Below, in pieces: positions 8,176 through 16,152 of a stretch of 64,000 bases of DNA (the first letter of the stretch is position 1; each line of letters starts with the position of its first letter). The notes under the pieces were generated by a model. That model was not told the DNA's origin and ran no database searches. It worked only from the letters and a program-made list of their open reading frames with translations. The stretch is from Bdellovibrio bacteriovorus. GTDB lineage: Bacteria > Bdellovibrionota > Bdellovibrionia > Bdellovibrionales > Bdellovibrionaceae. The translations under genes were made by a program, and so were the position numbers. The stretch covers positions 744,001 through 808,000 of the forward strand of contig NZ_CP102930.1 in assembly GCF_025558485.1 (NCBI RefSeq), read 5' to 3'.

Positions 8176-8278
8176 CTTTTTAGATAACTATTTACAAAAC
8201 AGATCTGTGAGCAGGCTTTGGAAGTCGTTATAACTTGCGTCATACAAGCTAACGCTTCTAAAACGAAAGGACCATGAA

Positions 8279-9532
8279 ATGAAAAACTTCGCTAAAACAA
8301 TCGTACTTTGCACAAGTCTGACAATGGCACTGGCTGCCTGCTCTGAGCCAACTAAAGAAGTTCAAAAAGTTCGCATCACAGCCACGGCACAAATGAATGC
8401 TGAAGATCTGACAAACGCAGGCGAACAGCTTCTATCCCCCTACACTTTGCACCTTTCCAAAAAAGTTTTCGAAAAGGCTTTGGAAAAAGATCCCGGGAAC
8501 AAAAAAGCCCAGTTCTACAATATCTTCCTGAAACGCTTCATGATCTTTGAAGGGATTTTGACTCGTGCAAAACCTTACGCGGAAAAATATGGTGATGCGG
8601 ATCAACTGGCAAAAACAACCAAAGAGATTCCACAACACCCGACCCGCCAATTCCTGACGGTTCCTGCGCAAAACGCAAAGAACATCGAGAATCTTTCTGA
8701 TATGCAAAAGCTTTTGATCGAGTACCGTAATGCAGCCAACGAGCTTCGTCAGTTCATCGCCAAAAACGCCGACGCCAGCTTTGTTCTTTATATGAACCCA
8801 AGTCTGATGTCCGATATGATTCGCGAACAAATGACCGACAGTTGCGTTCTGCTTCCTGGCAACGAAGACACCATCGCCGATGTTCAGTGCGACTTCTCTG
8901 AAGTGGCCATGAAAAAAGTGAACATGGCGGATTTGATGGTTCTAAAACAATACGCAGCGGCTGAAGTTCTTTATCTGAGCCTTTATACAGGCTACAGCAT
9001 CCAAGGTATCGACGAACTGGTGAAACGCAGTGAAACAGAACAAATGACCGCTCAGGATATCATGGAAAGACTGGAAAAAATCCCAGGTGCTTTGACTTTG
9101 AATAAAGATCAAAGCCTGACAGCCATCCGTTCTTTGGGTGCTGACTTCAGCGTGGCCTTTAAATGGGCTGTGAAGTATCAGAAAGACCTTTGCCCTAAAG
9201 ATAAAAACGGCGAAGCGATCCCGCGTAAAGGCTATATCTTCAACAACCTTTGCATTGATGATCTGGTGAACGCACAGGAATCCATTGCAAAAATGGATAA
9301 GGCCTTGTCCGGTCCGGTGAACGAAGAATTCGGTGGGGAAGACAATAAGAAAACCATCACTGTGGACTACATGGCTTTGTTCAAAAATCCGGTTACAGAC
9401 TTGAGAAAACTGATGCCTGCCACTTGGAACAACGAAGGCACAGCCGCAACATCCTTCCGCGATAAAACATTGGGTGGCTTGCTTCCAAATGGTGATGCGG
9501 ATCAGATCCTTAAAGAAGAAAACTCCAACTAA
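8279..9532 (+). CDS. Lipoprotein, first gene of TIGR02147-linked operon
   Basis: 417 residues. The signal peptide ends in a lipobox (A-L-A-A-C, Cys near 21), so the protein is lipid-anchored. The mature part is helical and resembles a degenerate TPR scaffold near its start (A-L-E-K-D-P-G-N-K-K-A-Q-F-Y). It also contains a conserved-looking pair of cysteines in D-S-C-V-L-L-P-G and V-Q-C-D-F. No family recognised. AAAGGA lies 7 nt before the ATG. It is followed by two more exported proteins on the same strand with gaps of 14 and -4 nt, so the three form an operon, convergent with the regulator gene. Confidence 0.8.
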   Translation: MKNFAKTIVLCTSLTMALAACSEPTKEVQKVRITATAQMNAEDLTNAGEQLLSPYTLHLSKKVFEKALEKDPGNKKAQFYNIFLKRFMIFEGILTRAKPYAEKYGDADQLAKTTKEIPQHPTRQFLTVPAQNAKNIENLSDMQKLLIEYRNAANELRQFIAKNADASFVLYMNPSLMSDMIREQMTDSCVLLPGNEDTIADVQCDFSEVAMKKVNMADLMVLKQYAAAEVLYLSLYTGYSIQGIDELVKRSETEQMTAQDIMERLEKIPGALTLNKDQSLTAIRSLGADFSVAFKWAVKYQKDLCPKDKNGEAIPRKGYIFNNLCIDDLVNAQESIAKMDKALSGPVNEEFGGEDNKKTITVDYMALFKNPVTDLRKLMPATWNNEGTAATSFRDKTLGGLLPNGDADQILKEENSN

Positions 9533-9546
9533 TTCGGGTTGTATAA

Positions 9547-9924
9547 ATGAAGCTGCTTCAACTTCTTACCATCAGCACTCTTCTGGTCGCAGGGACTTCA
9601 CAAGTCCTTGCTTCCGGCATTGAGTCCTCGATTCAGGGCTTTGAGCTGAAAACCTGTTCAGCTCAAAATCTGTGCTTGGTGGCGCGCGCAGCTTCTTCTC
9701 AAGGAAGCCAGCTCAAGGCTTTACATATCTTGAGCAAACCACTTGTGGAAATTTCAACAAAAGATGCCTCCAAACCCCATGAAGTGATTCAAGCTGACTC
9801 TGGCTATCTGGATTTCAGCGAAAATCAACTGGTCCTTTACAAACGTCACGGCGCTGAGCTTGAAGAAATATCAATCAAAATGGCCGATATGGAAATCAAA
9901 CGCCGTATGCAGGGGGACCTATGA
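9547..9924 (+). CDS. Small exported protein, second gene of operon
   Basis: 125 residues with a signal peptide (cleavage after V-L-A, about residue 22). The mature part of about 100 residues appears to be beta-rich, with two cysteines close together (T-C-S-A-Q-N-L-C) that may form a disulphide. No family recognised. It begins 14 nt after the first lipoprotein gene, and its stop overlaps the start of the next gene by 4 nt, which indicates translational coupling. It is probably a periplasmic partner of the two lipoproteins that flank it. Confidence 0.75.
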   Translation: MKLLQLLTISTLLVAGTSQVLASGIESSIQGFELKTCSAQNLCLVARAASSQGSQLKALHILSKPLVEISTKDASKPHEVIQADSGYLDFSENQLVLYKRHGAELEEISIKMADMEIKRRMQGDL

Positions 9925-10718
9925 TGAAGTCCCTGATGCAAGCTTTGACCGTTCTTTTTGCGGCAGCCGCTTTGACCGCCTGCCAAGGACAAAACACCGA
10001 AACCGTTCGCGAAATTATCCGTGAACCCGTTCCAAGCAATGGCTATCAACAAGCCGAAGGTGGCGTTGACAGCGGCGGCGGAGGCAACGGCGTGAATGGC
10101 CGCCCTTTAGAATCTTATTCTGTCCGCTTGCAGGATGTTCCGGAATTTAATGAATATCTGTTGCCGATCATTCGCACGGTTCAGGCGGAATATCCACGCT
10201 TTGCTTCCGATCTGGTTCATATCGCCATGAACCGCACATGGTATTTGATTCCGGTAGAGCTGAATAAACTTCCCGCTCAGGTTATTGGTGTCAGTTTCGG
10301 TGACAAGCAACTGCAACAACTGGCTTTGCAGAACTTGAATGCCGTGTGGATCAACTCTGATTTGTTCGCGCAATATCCCAGCAACGAAGACCGGGCCATT
10401 CTGATTCTGCATGAAATGATTATGGGTGTGCGTTTGATGAAGCATAAAAACCGTCTGGATCAGTGCTATTCAGAAATTGCACTGCTGCGTCTGGATATAA
10501 AACAGGATGAATACCGCAAGCAGCGCGATCTTTGCGCCCGCAAGTTTGCCTTGGACAGTTCTGATGGCCTGACGGATTCAGTCGCGAAAATTTCACTTTC
10601 CAAAGATGATTACGACAACATCCGCGAACTGGTGATTACTCTTTGGAGAGACAAAGGCGAAATTTCCAAGCCTCAACTGGAGGCCTGGATGAAGACCAAA
10701 TCTTTCCGCAACTATTAG
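9921..10718 (+). CDS. Lipoprotein, third gene of operon
   Basis: 265 residues. The lipobox (A-L-T-A-C, Cys 21) marks a lipoprotein. A Gly-rich linker (G-G-V-D-S-G-G-G-G-N-G) follows, then a folded domain with a helix L-I-L-H-E-M-I-M-G near residue 160. That helix recalls the first half of a zinc-peptidase HExxH motif but lacks the second His, so catalytic function is doubtful. The start codon overlaps the previous stop (ATGA). Its own stop overlaps the stop of the convergent regulator gene by 4 nt, tying the operon and its regulator into one compact locus. Confidence 0.8.
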   Translation: MMKSLMQALTVLFAAAALTACQGQNTETVREIIREPVPSNGYQQAEGGVDSGGGGNGVNGRPLESYSVRLQDVPEFNEYLLPIIRTVQAEYPRFASDLVHIAMNRTWYLIPVELNKLPAQVIGVSFGDKQLQQLALQNLNAVWINSDLFAQYPSNEDRAILILHEMIMGVRLMKHKNRLDQCYSEIALLRLDIKQDEYRKQRDLCARKFALDSSDGLTDSVAKISLSKDDYDNIRELVITLWRDKGEISKPQLEAWMKTKSFRNY

Positions 10719-11521
10719 TATTCAAACCAGTCGATATTCATACAGCGAACGACTTCGGACTTGGAGGGAATCACCTTGGCATTGATTCTTTCCACGAAAG
10801 CCGGAAGTTCCTGACGAATCCAGTCGGCCACTTCCTGCGAAAGTGCCATCGGCGCTGAATAATAAAAATCATCATCGCGAATCTGGTGAACTTTGCTGGT
10901 TGCCTGAATGCGCCAGTTCTGCAAGTGACGCCCCACCAGTGGTGATGAAGATGGCAAGTGTGTTCGCGCTGAACCGATTTTCAGTTTGTTTTTTTCTTCC
11001 ACCAAAAGATTCTGCGCCAGCAGGAAGTCCAACACTTTTTGCACGTGATTACGTGGCAGATTCAGACGGGTCGATAAAACCTCGGCATCGTTGTAAAGAC
11101 CGGTATCCGCCAACATACGAATGCCCTGATAAACCCAGCTTGAATAAAAGATCATACGAGCTTCATCGTTCAGTTCGTTGGCCTTCACACGGTTTTCAAG
11201 TTTTTTGGATTTTTCCTGACGTTGTTTGATCTGACGTTGAAAACGCTTTTGCAGTTTGTGACTGCCGGCTCTGCCGTAATCCACCAGCAACAAAAAGTAA
11301 TCCGTCTCGTCTTCGTCCAGACTTAAATAATCACAGAGATCCGACGCCAGCTCCAAACTAAGATGTTTGTCGCCTTTAAACACCTGACTGACCATGGTGG
11401 TGGAAACATTCAGGGCCTGCGCACAACGGCGGTACTCCCCGAACCCCTGACGAGGCTGGTTTTCTACCCAGGAGTTATAGAACTCTTTGTAATCGCTATA
11501 GTGATAGATGGATACGGACAT
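10715..11521 (-). CDS. TIGR02147/DUF4423-type transcriptional regulator
   Basis: 268 residues. The N-terminal part has the family start Y-x-D-Y-K-E-F-Y-N-S-W, then a helix-turn-helix-like segment (about 28-60: A-Q-A-L-N-V-S-T-T-M-V-S-Q-V-F-K-G) and the conserved D-E-D-E-T-D-Y-F-L-L-L-V. A Lys/Arg-rich helix and a second winged-helix-like part (about 140-185) follow. This family is expanded in Bdellovibrio and Fibrobacter and is usually found beside exported-protein genes; here it is convergent with such an operon. Its promoter (TTGACA-17-GTTAAT) overlaps a 16-bp palindrome, which suggests autorepression. No ribosome site is present; a leaderless transcript is predicted. Confidence 0.85.
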   Translation of the reverse strand: MSVSIYHYSDYKEFYNSWVENQPRQGFGEYRRCAQALNVSTTMVSQVFKGDKHLSLELASDLCDYLSLDEDETDYFLLLVDYGRAGSHKLQKRFQRQIKQRQEKSKKLENRVKANELNDEARMIFYSSWVYQGIRMLADTGLYNDAEVLSTRLNLPRNHVQKVLDFLLAQNLLVEEKNKLKIGSARTHLPSSSPLVGRHLQNWRIQATSKVHQIRDDDFYYSAPMALSQEVADWIRQELPAFVERINAKVIPSKSEVVRCMNIDWFEY

Positions 11522-11527
11522 ATAAAT

Positions 11528-11556
11528 ATTAACTAATTGGTTAAAATTATTGTCAA
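11528..11556 (-). promoter_or_regulatory. Promoter of the TIGR02147 regulator (leaderless)
   Basis: On the minus strand a perfect -35, TTGACA (11551-11556), is followed after 17 nt by GTTAAT (11528-11533), which ends 6 nt before the ATG at 11521. No Shine-Dalgarno sequence is present. The 16-bp palindrome occupies most of the spacer and the -10, so a bound dimer would block RNA polymerase. Confidence 0.65.
11529..11544. promoter_or_regulatory. 16-bp palindromic operator, copy 2
   Basis: TTAACTAATTGGTTAA, a palindrome broken at one base pair, lies in the promoter of the regulator gene. It differs at one base from the copy at 8160-8175 in front of the lipoprotein operon. Position and sequence match fit an operator recognised by the regulator encoded next to it. 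Confidence 0.65.
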
Positions 11557-11580
11557 CCTTTTACCAAACAACCCTATAAG
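11550..11580 (+). promoter_or_regulatory. Promoter of the truncated E1 gene
   Basis: TTGTCA (11550-11555) is followed after 18-19 nt by CTATAA/TATAAG (11574-11580). The -35 overlaps the divergent regulator promoter's -35, so the two promoters share DNA and probably compete. Downstream lies an intact ribosome site (AAGGAG 11632-11637) and an ATG at 11644. Confidence 0.5.
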
Positions 11581-11643
11581 CCACATGGACCAAGGGATAT
11601 AAAGGGCCCATCACGAACAACACCCTTATCTAAGGAGTTCCAA

Positions 11644-11825
11644 ATGAAGTTCTTTATTTTTCATGATTTTTGAAAATTGTTCGTAAGCTGTTGATTTACA
11701 TAGGATGATATGGTAGGATATCATGACACCCTTCAGGCCTTCGCCAATCAGGGATCTAAAGTGGTGCTGCACTTTACCACTCTGCTTACGATCCGGATCA
11801 ACACAACTTCTTCCCTTCCGGTTCT
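11644..11825 (+). pseudogene. 5' remnant of the E1 gene
   Basis: An ATG at 11644 with AAGGAG 6 nt upstream opens a frame that stops after nine codons (TGA at 11671-11673). From 11710 a short piece reads as E1-like protein (L-Q-A-F-A-N-Q-G-S-K), then the frame must shift by one base near 11760 to continue as A-A-L-Y-H-S-A-Y-D-P-D-Q-H-N-F-F-P and join the long open frame. The usual 180-200 N-terminal residues of the family cannot fit in the space available. A 7-bp inverted repeat (11705-11724) lies at the join. This looks like a deletion plus a frameshift. Confidence 0.65.
11705..11724. repeat. Short inverted repeat at the E1 deletion junction
   Basis: ATGATAT (11705-11711) and ATATCAT (11718-11724) are perfect inverted copies around GGTAGG. 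It sits where E1-like protein sequence first appears, so it may be related to the deletion or be a scar of it. Confidence 0.5.
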
Positions 11826-14213
11826 GTGGGCATCCCGCCTGTTGAAGCCGGTTACATGGCTTTGGCTTATCGTTATGCCAGCGAACACGGTTATGATGTT
11901 CCTAAAGACGCTCACTTCTGGGCTGTTTGCGGTGACTCTGAATTCCGTGAAGGTTCCATGTACGAAGCGGTGCCGGATTTCTCTGAACGTGAAATCGGCA
12001 ACCTGACTTGGATTCTGGATTACAACCGTCAATCCCTGGATGGTCACCGTCTGGTGAATAACGCGATCCTGGGCGGTACAGATGCGGACCGTGTGGAAAG
12101 AACAATGGCTGCCAACGGCTGGGAAGTGATTCAGGTTCGTCACGGTGCCAAGCGTGAAGCCCTGTTTGCAAAAAAAGACGGCGAGACTTTCAAAAACTTC
12201 CTTGAAAAAGAACTGACAGATTACGATCTTCAGGCGCTGCTTTTGGTTCACGATGCAAAACAACTTAAAGAAAGTTTGATCAAGGACTTCCCGACACTTA
12301 AAAAATTCCTGACACCGATTGCGGATCAGGATGTTTACGAAGCCCTTCGTGATTTTGGCGGGCATGATATGATGTCTTTGGCCAAAGCGATGCTGAAGTC
12401 CAAAGAATCCAAGCGCAAACCAACGATCATCATCGCCCACACCCTGAAAGGCTGGGGCTTGAAGGCCGCAGCTCAGCAAGGTAACCACTCTTCCCTTCCT
12501 CACGAAGACGAAGTTGAAGAACTGCGCGCAAAACAAGGCATCACGGGTGACACGCTTTACGCACGCTTTGACGAAAAGTCTGTTGAAGGCAAATTCCTGG
12601 CTTCTCGTGGTGAAAAAATTTATGCAGACATCAAAGCTCAGAATGCATTGAAAGCAAAAAATCAGGAGTTTTTCCTGACAAAACTTGCTGAGTTCGGCGA
12701 AATGCCATCTTCTTTGGAAATCAACACGAAGATGACAAGCTACCCACACACGCAATGGATGCTGGGTCAATTGACAGCGAAGCTGACTCGTATTTCCAAC
12801 ACTTCCCTGAATGAGTCTGAGTTGAAGGCAGGTCAAAAAGCCCTGACTGAAAACGAAAAACCGTTCAAACTTCCGGGCGAATTGTTCATCTCCATGGCGC
12901 CGGACGTGGGAACTTCCACGAACTTGAATCCAGCGATGGATGGTAAGATCTTCGGTGCTCAGGAAGTGGAAGACATCGAGGCGGAACTGGGCGTGAAAGA
13001 CAACAAGCTTCCGGATCTGGTTCCGGGCGAAGACGTTACAGACCGCTTCCTGCGCTTTGAAATTGCAGAAGGCAACGTTATGTCCTGCGTGGGCGCATTC
13101 GGAAAAATGCGTGACGTTGTGGGCGTGCCAATCATCCCACTGATGACTGTTTACGATTTCTTCCTGAAACGTGCACTGGATCAGTATTTCTATAACCTGT
13201 ACTGGAAATCTTCATTTATTTGCGTGGGCACTCCATCCGGTGTGACTTTATCCCCTGAAGGCGCGCAGCACGGTTGGAAGTCTGACGTTCAGATTCCAAA
13301 TCAAATCACGTGGGAACCGTACTTCTGCCAGGAACTTGACTGGATCATGGTGGATGCAATTCGCAGACACGTATTGAATGACAATGCCGGCAGATCCGGT
13401 GTTCTGTTGCGCTTGGTGACTCGCGGAGCGGAACAAAAAGACTTCGTGAAATACCTTTCCAAACAAGCTCGTTTCAAAGTGGGCTTGGAAGGCAAGCTGG
13501 CTCGCGCGGAATTCCCGATTGCAGGCGCAGCGAATGAAGAGGAAGTATCCGCAATGAGCGAAACAGAAATGTTCGCCGTTGTTCGTGAAGAGGTTCTGAA
13601 AGGCGCTTACTTCCTGATTGATTACCGTGGTTACGCTGGCTACGAGCCGGGCGACAACGTGATCAACATCTTCGCAATGGGTGCTTTGGTGGCGGAAGCC
13701 ATGAAAGCCTCTGAAGCTCTTCTGGCGCGTGGTATTTATGCCAACGTGATCGTGGTGACTTCATCCGATCTGTTGGCGGGTATCCAGGCTCACGAAAACG
13801 ATTACCACTACTTGCGCAACGAACTGGGCATCAACGCGGATCTTTACCTGAAAAAAGCGGAAGAAATTTCCACAGGGGATCTGATCACAGTGGCTGGTCG
13901 TCGCGTTCCGGTTGTCAGCGTTCACGATGGTGAAGCTGGTCTGTTGGATAACTTGGGTTCTATCATTGGTGTTCGTCAGGAATGTCTTGCAGTTCGCAAG
14001 CACTCCAAGTGCGGTCGCCCAACAGAAATCTACAAGTACCACCACCTGGATGACGCTTCCATCGTCGAAGCCTGCGGAAAAGTCCTTTCCGAAACCGCAC
14101 TTGAAAAAGTCATGGTTTCCGAAAGTGCTCTGGGCGAAGCCAATCAGGCTTCCACCAAAGCTGCCCACTGGACTGATTTGTGGCCATCAGCAACTCACAG
14201 CCAGAAGCACTAA
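11826..14213 (+). CDS. aceE: 5'-truncated pyruvate dehydrogenase E1 / transketolase-like
   Basis: 795 residues read from a GTG at 11826, but homologous-looking sequence starts earlier, so this start is forced rather than natural. It matches thiamine-diphosphate E1 proteins: F-P-S-G-S-V-G-I-P-P just before the start, a G-D-S-E-F-R-E-G-S ... D-Y-N-R-Q-S-L-D-G cofactor motif near residue 35, A-H-T-L-K-G-W-G near 205, and a central pyrimidine-binding domain with G-T-P-S-G-V-T-L-S-P-E-G-A-Q-H. The N-terminal part carrying early active-site histidines is missing. No E2 or E3 genes are adjacent. The enzyme is probably inactive unless rescued; another copy elsewhere would explain the tolerance. Confidence 0.75.
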   Translation: MGIPPVEAGYMALAYRYASEHGYDVPKDAHFWAVCGDSEFREGSMYEAVPDFSEREIGNLTWILDYNRQSLDGHRLVNNAILGGTDADRVERTMAANGWEVIQVRHGAKREALFAKKDGETFKNFLEKELTDYDLQALLLVHDAKQLKESLIKDFPTLKKFLTPIADQDVYEALRDFGGHDMMSLAKAMLKSKESKRKPTIIIAHTLKGWGLKAAAQQGNHSSLPHEDEVEELRAKQGITGDTLYARFDEKSVEGKFLASRGEKIYADIKAQNALKAKNQEFFLTKLAEFGEMPSSLEINTKMTSYPHTQWMLGQLTAKLTRISNTSLNESELKAGQKALTENEKPFKLPGELFISMAPDVGTSTNLNPAMDGKIFGAQEVEDIEAELGVKDNKLPDLVPGEDVTDRFLRFEIAEGNVMSCVGAFGKMRDVVGVPIIPLMTVYDFFLKRALDQYFYNLYWKSSFICVGTPSGVTLSPEGAQHGWKSDVQIPNQITWEPYFCQELDWIMVDAIRRHVLNDNAGRSGVLLRLVTRGAEQKDFVKYLSKQARFKVGLEGKLARAEFPIAGAANEEEVSAMSETEMFAVVREEVLKGAYFLIDYRGYAGYEPGDNVINIFAMGALVAEAMKASEALLARGIYANVIVVTSSDLLAGIQAHENDYHYLRNELGINADLYLKKAEEISTGDLITVAGRRVPVVSVHDGEAGLLDNLGSIIGVRQECLAVRKHSKCGRPTEIYKYHHLDDASIVEACGKVLSETALEKVMVSESALGEANQASTKAAHWTDLWPSATHSQKH

Positions 14214-14266
14214 GCCGCTTCTGCGCAGAAAGTGCAGCGGGCGCAAGCCTGCGGAACCGGACTTAA

Positions 14267-15028
14267 ATGGACAAGAAACAGCAAGAGCTCCCCTTTGATG
14301 GGGAGTTCTTTTTCGCGCGAGAGAAGAAATTTGAAGAATTGATTTTCTTCGTTCATTTCTTTGAAGGCAGCAAAAGACAACTGCTTCGTCATATCAAGCT
14401 CGTGAACTCCTGGGGCTTTGATGCCTTTGCCTTTCAACTTCAAGGCGACCACAAGGACCTTCGGTCCTTAAAGCTTCCCATCAGTGCCAAGGGCGGATTC
14501 GGCCTGAAGCACGTTTATGCAGACCAAATTGAAACATTGTTAAATCTGATTCCCGGCAAAAAGATTATTTTCTCTTTTTCCAATCCTTCCGCATCTGCCA
14601 TCGAAGCCATGGCACGCAGAAACTGCACTGATACGGTGGCACTGGTATGTGACAGTGGTCCTTCCGGCCACTTCCTGCCGTCAGCGTACAACCTTTACAC
14701 CCACGAATACAAAATCAGCCCCCTGCCTTTGCGACTGGCCTTAACACCCGTTTTAAGCCTGAGCTGGAGCCCGTTCCTGCATAAGGACCTTCACAAGGAT
14801 CTTGAAACATTCCCAGCAGGATTCCCCATTCTGTCCATTCGCGGCTGGAAAGATTTGTTGATACCGCCAGAACATATTGATGCCGTGTTTGAGCCGCACA
14901 CTCAATTAGACTGGAGCAAGCTCTCTTTGCCTGAAGCAGGTCATTTGACAGGGCTGCGCGATTTTAAATCTGAATACGCACCAGCTCTGGAACGCTTCTT
15001 AAAGCGTGTTGCTTATCCTTGCTCTTAA
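14267..15028 (+). CDS. Alpha/beta-hydrolase-like protein
   Basis: 253 residues, cytoplasmic. The pattern fits an alpha/beta-hydrolase fold: a first strand E-L-I-F-F-V-H-F-F-E-G, a strand I-I-F-S-F-S-N-P-S-A at the usual nucleophile place, a late D-L-L-I-P-P-E-H acid loop and a C-terminal E-A-G-H-L-T-G with a candidate catalytic His. The usual G-x-S-x-G is altered to F-S-N-P-S, so activity is uncertain. The first codons contain a hairpin with five Ts (14285-14313) that looks like the terminator of the preceding E1 gene; the ATG at 14267 could therefore be transcribed only by readthrough or from a promoter inside the E1 gene. Confidence 0.65.
   Translation: MDKKQQELPFDGEFFFAREKKFEELIFFVHFFEGSKRQLLRHIKLVNSWGFDAFAFQLQGDHKDLRSLKLPISAKGGFGLKHVYADQIETLLNLIPGKKIIFSFSNPSASAIEAMARRNCTDTVALVCDSGPSGHFLPSAYNLYTHEYKISPLPLRLALTPVLSLSWSPFLHKDLHKDLETFPAGFPILSIRGWKDLLIPPEHIDAVFEPHTQLDWSKLSLPEAGHLTGLRDFKSEYAPALERFLKRVAYPCS
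14285..14313 (+). terminator. Terminator hairpin inside the hydrolase 5' coding region
   Basis: GAGCTCCCC (14285-14293) pairs with GGGGAGTTC (14300-14308), with one G-U pair and a 6-nt loop, and is followed directly by TTTTT. It lies 72 nt after the E1 stop and 18 nt after the hydrolase ATG, so it doubles as coding sequence for E-L-P-F-D-G-E-F-F-F. Confidence 0.7.
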
Positions 15029-15097
15029 ACAAGACTCTGGAATTTAACTAGGCCAATCTGACTTCATTTTTTTATTCTGGTTCCTCATGGAGGGACT

Positions 15098-16117
15098 ATG
15101 AGCAATAAAATACGTCTTGTCGTTTTCGCTGCCGGCCTTCTTCTGGGCCTTTCATCATCCACCGCCTTGGCCTGGAGCTGGGGCCGCAACACCGGCTATC
15201 TTTACGAAAAGCTCTTTAACAATATGGGCGAACGCTATCTGGCCCTGCTGGAAGATAAAGCCACCGACAATCCAAACAATCTGACAGCGGACAAACGCGC
15301 GATCTGCCTGCAACGCTACGGAGGAATTTTAAATGATGGGGTGCTGGATATTCGTATTGCTCTGGGATACTTCGACTGGACAACAGGAAGCAACGTCAGC
15401 TATTCCGGACGAAGCTACGGAGTCAGTCCTTCCATGGACATCGGCGCCTTTGAGGCCCTGAAGGAACTGCTGACTTCGCGTTGCAGTGGTAATGCGCGTT
15501 TCTGCGGATTCCAGCAAAGTTCGGATAGTTCGTCCATCTTTGTTCGCGATGTTTCCATTCACGGACGTCGCATTCAGGCCCGCGTGGAAATTCGTTTTTC
15601 ATCCCAATCCGAAATTCTTTCTGACAATCTGGGAAAATACCGCGACCAACAACGCCAAAGAACACAGTACATGGAAAACTATTTCAGCAAAGCCCTGCGT
15701 GAAGCGGATGCTGTTTTCTATTTCGGCCATTCCCGCAACGGTGGCGGACCGGATTTTGCCCCGCCGGTTTTCATTGGCAGTTCCAACAAGCTGGACTACA
15801 GCGGGTACTACAAGGCTCAGCGTCCCGGATTTAAAAAGATGCTAAATGCCCTTTCCTCCGGCTCAAAACAAGCCGCCGTTCTGGGCCTGATGTCCTGTGC
15901 CTCGCGCGATCACTTCCTGTCGCGCACACGGGCTGCCGCCCCGAAAACAGGGATTATCACCTCGATGGATGTGCTGAATGTGGACGAGGTTTACACGGCC
16001 ATGATTGGTGGTGTGGACGCCCTGTTACGAGGCCAGTGCCAGCACAGCTTCTACCAATCCATTCGTATGACAAATAACAACCAGAAGTTCATCACAATGG
16101 ATGGAATGTTTGAGTAG
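15098..16117 (+). CDS. Secreted putative clan-CD-like cysteine peptidase
   Basis: 339 residues with a signal peptide (cleavage after A-L-A, about 25). The core has a strand A-V-F-Y-F-G-H-S-R-N-G-G-G (His near 211) and later a strand A-V-L-G-L-M-S-C-A-S-R-D-H-F (Cys near 267). This arrangement, a strand ending in G-H and a second strand ending in [SA]-C, is how caspase/gingipain/C11-type peptidases carry their His-Cys pair. The overall family is not one I can name, and catalysis is an inference from these motifs. A GGAGGGAC ribosome site precedes the ATG. It is probably periplasmic or exported into prey. Confidence 0.7.
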   Translation: MSNKIRLVVFAAGLLLGLSSSTALAWSWGRNTGYLYEKLFNNMGERYLALLEDKATDNPNNLTADKRAICLQRYGGILNDGVLDIRIALGYFDWTTGSNVSYSGRSYGVSPSMDIGAFEALKELLTSRCSGNARFCGFQQSSDSSSIFVRDVSIHGRRIQARVEIRFSSQSEILSDNLGKYRDQQRQRTQYMENYFSKALREADAVFYFGHSRNGGGPDFAPPVFIGSSNKLDYSGYYKAQRPGFKKMLNALSSGSKQAAVLGLMSCASRDHFLSRTRAAAPKTGIITSMDVLNVDEVYTAMIGGVDALLRGQCQHSFYQSIRMTNNNQKFITMDGMFE

Positions 16118-16152
16118 GGTATATAATAACCTTAACGAAGAGGAGGACCACC

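Larger units (their letters stand above)
7830..8278. other. Intergenic region with tiny ORF, hairpin and operator
   Basis: This 449-nt stretch has no ordinary gene. It holds the 22-codon minus-strand ORF and its switch-like hairpins (7831-7935), a hairpin with T runs (7937-7970), the 16-bp regulator palindrome (8160-8175), and the leader of the downstream lipoprotein operon. I see no recognisable function in 7971-8130. Confidence 0.6.

Noticed and set aside
11748..12836. Long open frame (about 360 codons) on the minus strand opposite the E1 gene
   Set aside because: It is the mirror of a strongly coding plus-strand gene; its composition (rich in Phe, Cys, His) is that of an antisense shadow, and there is no ribosome site.
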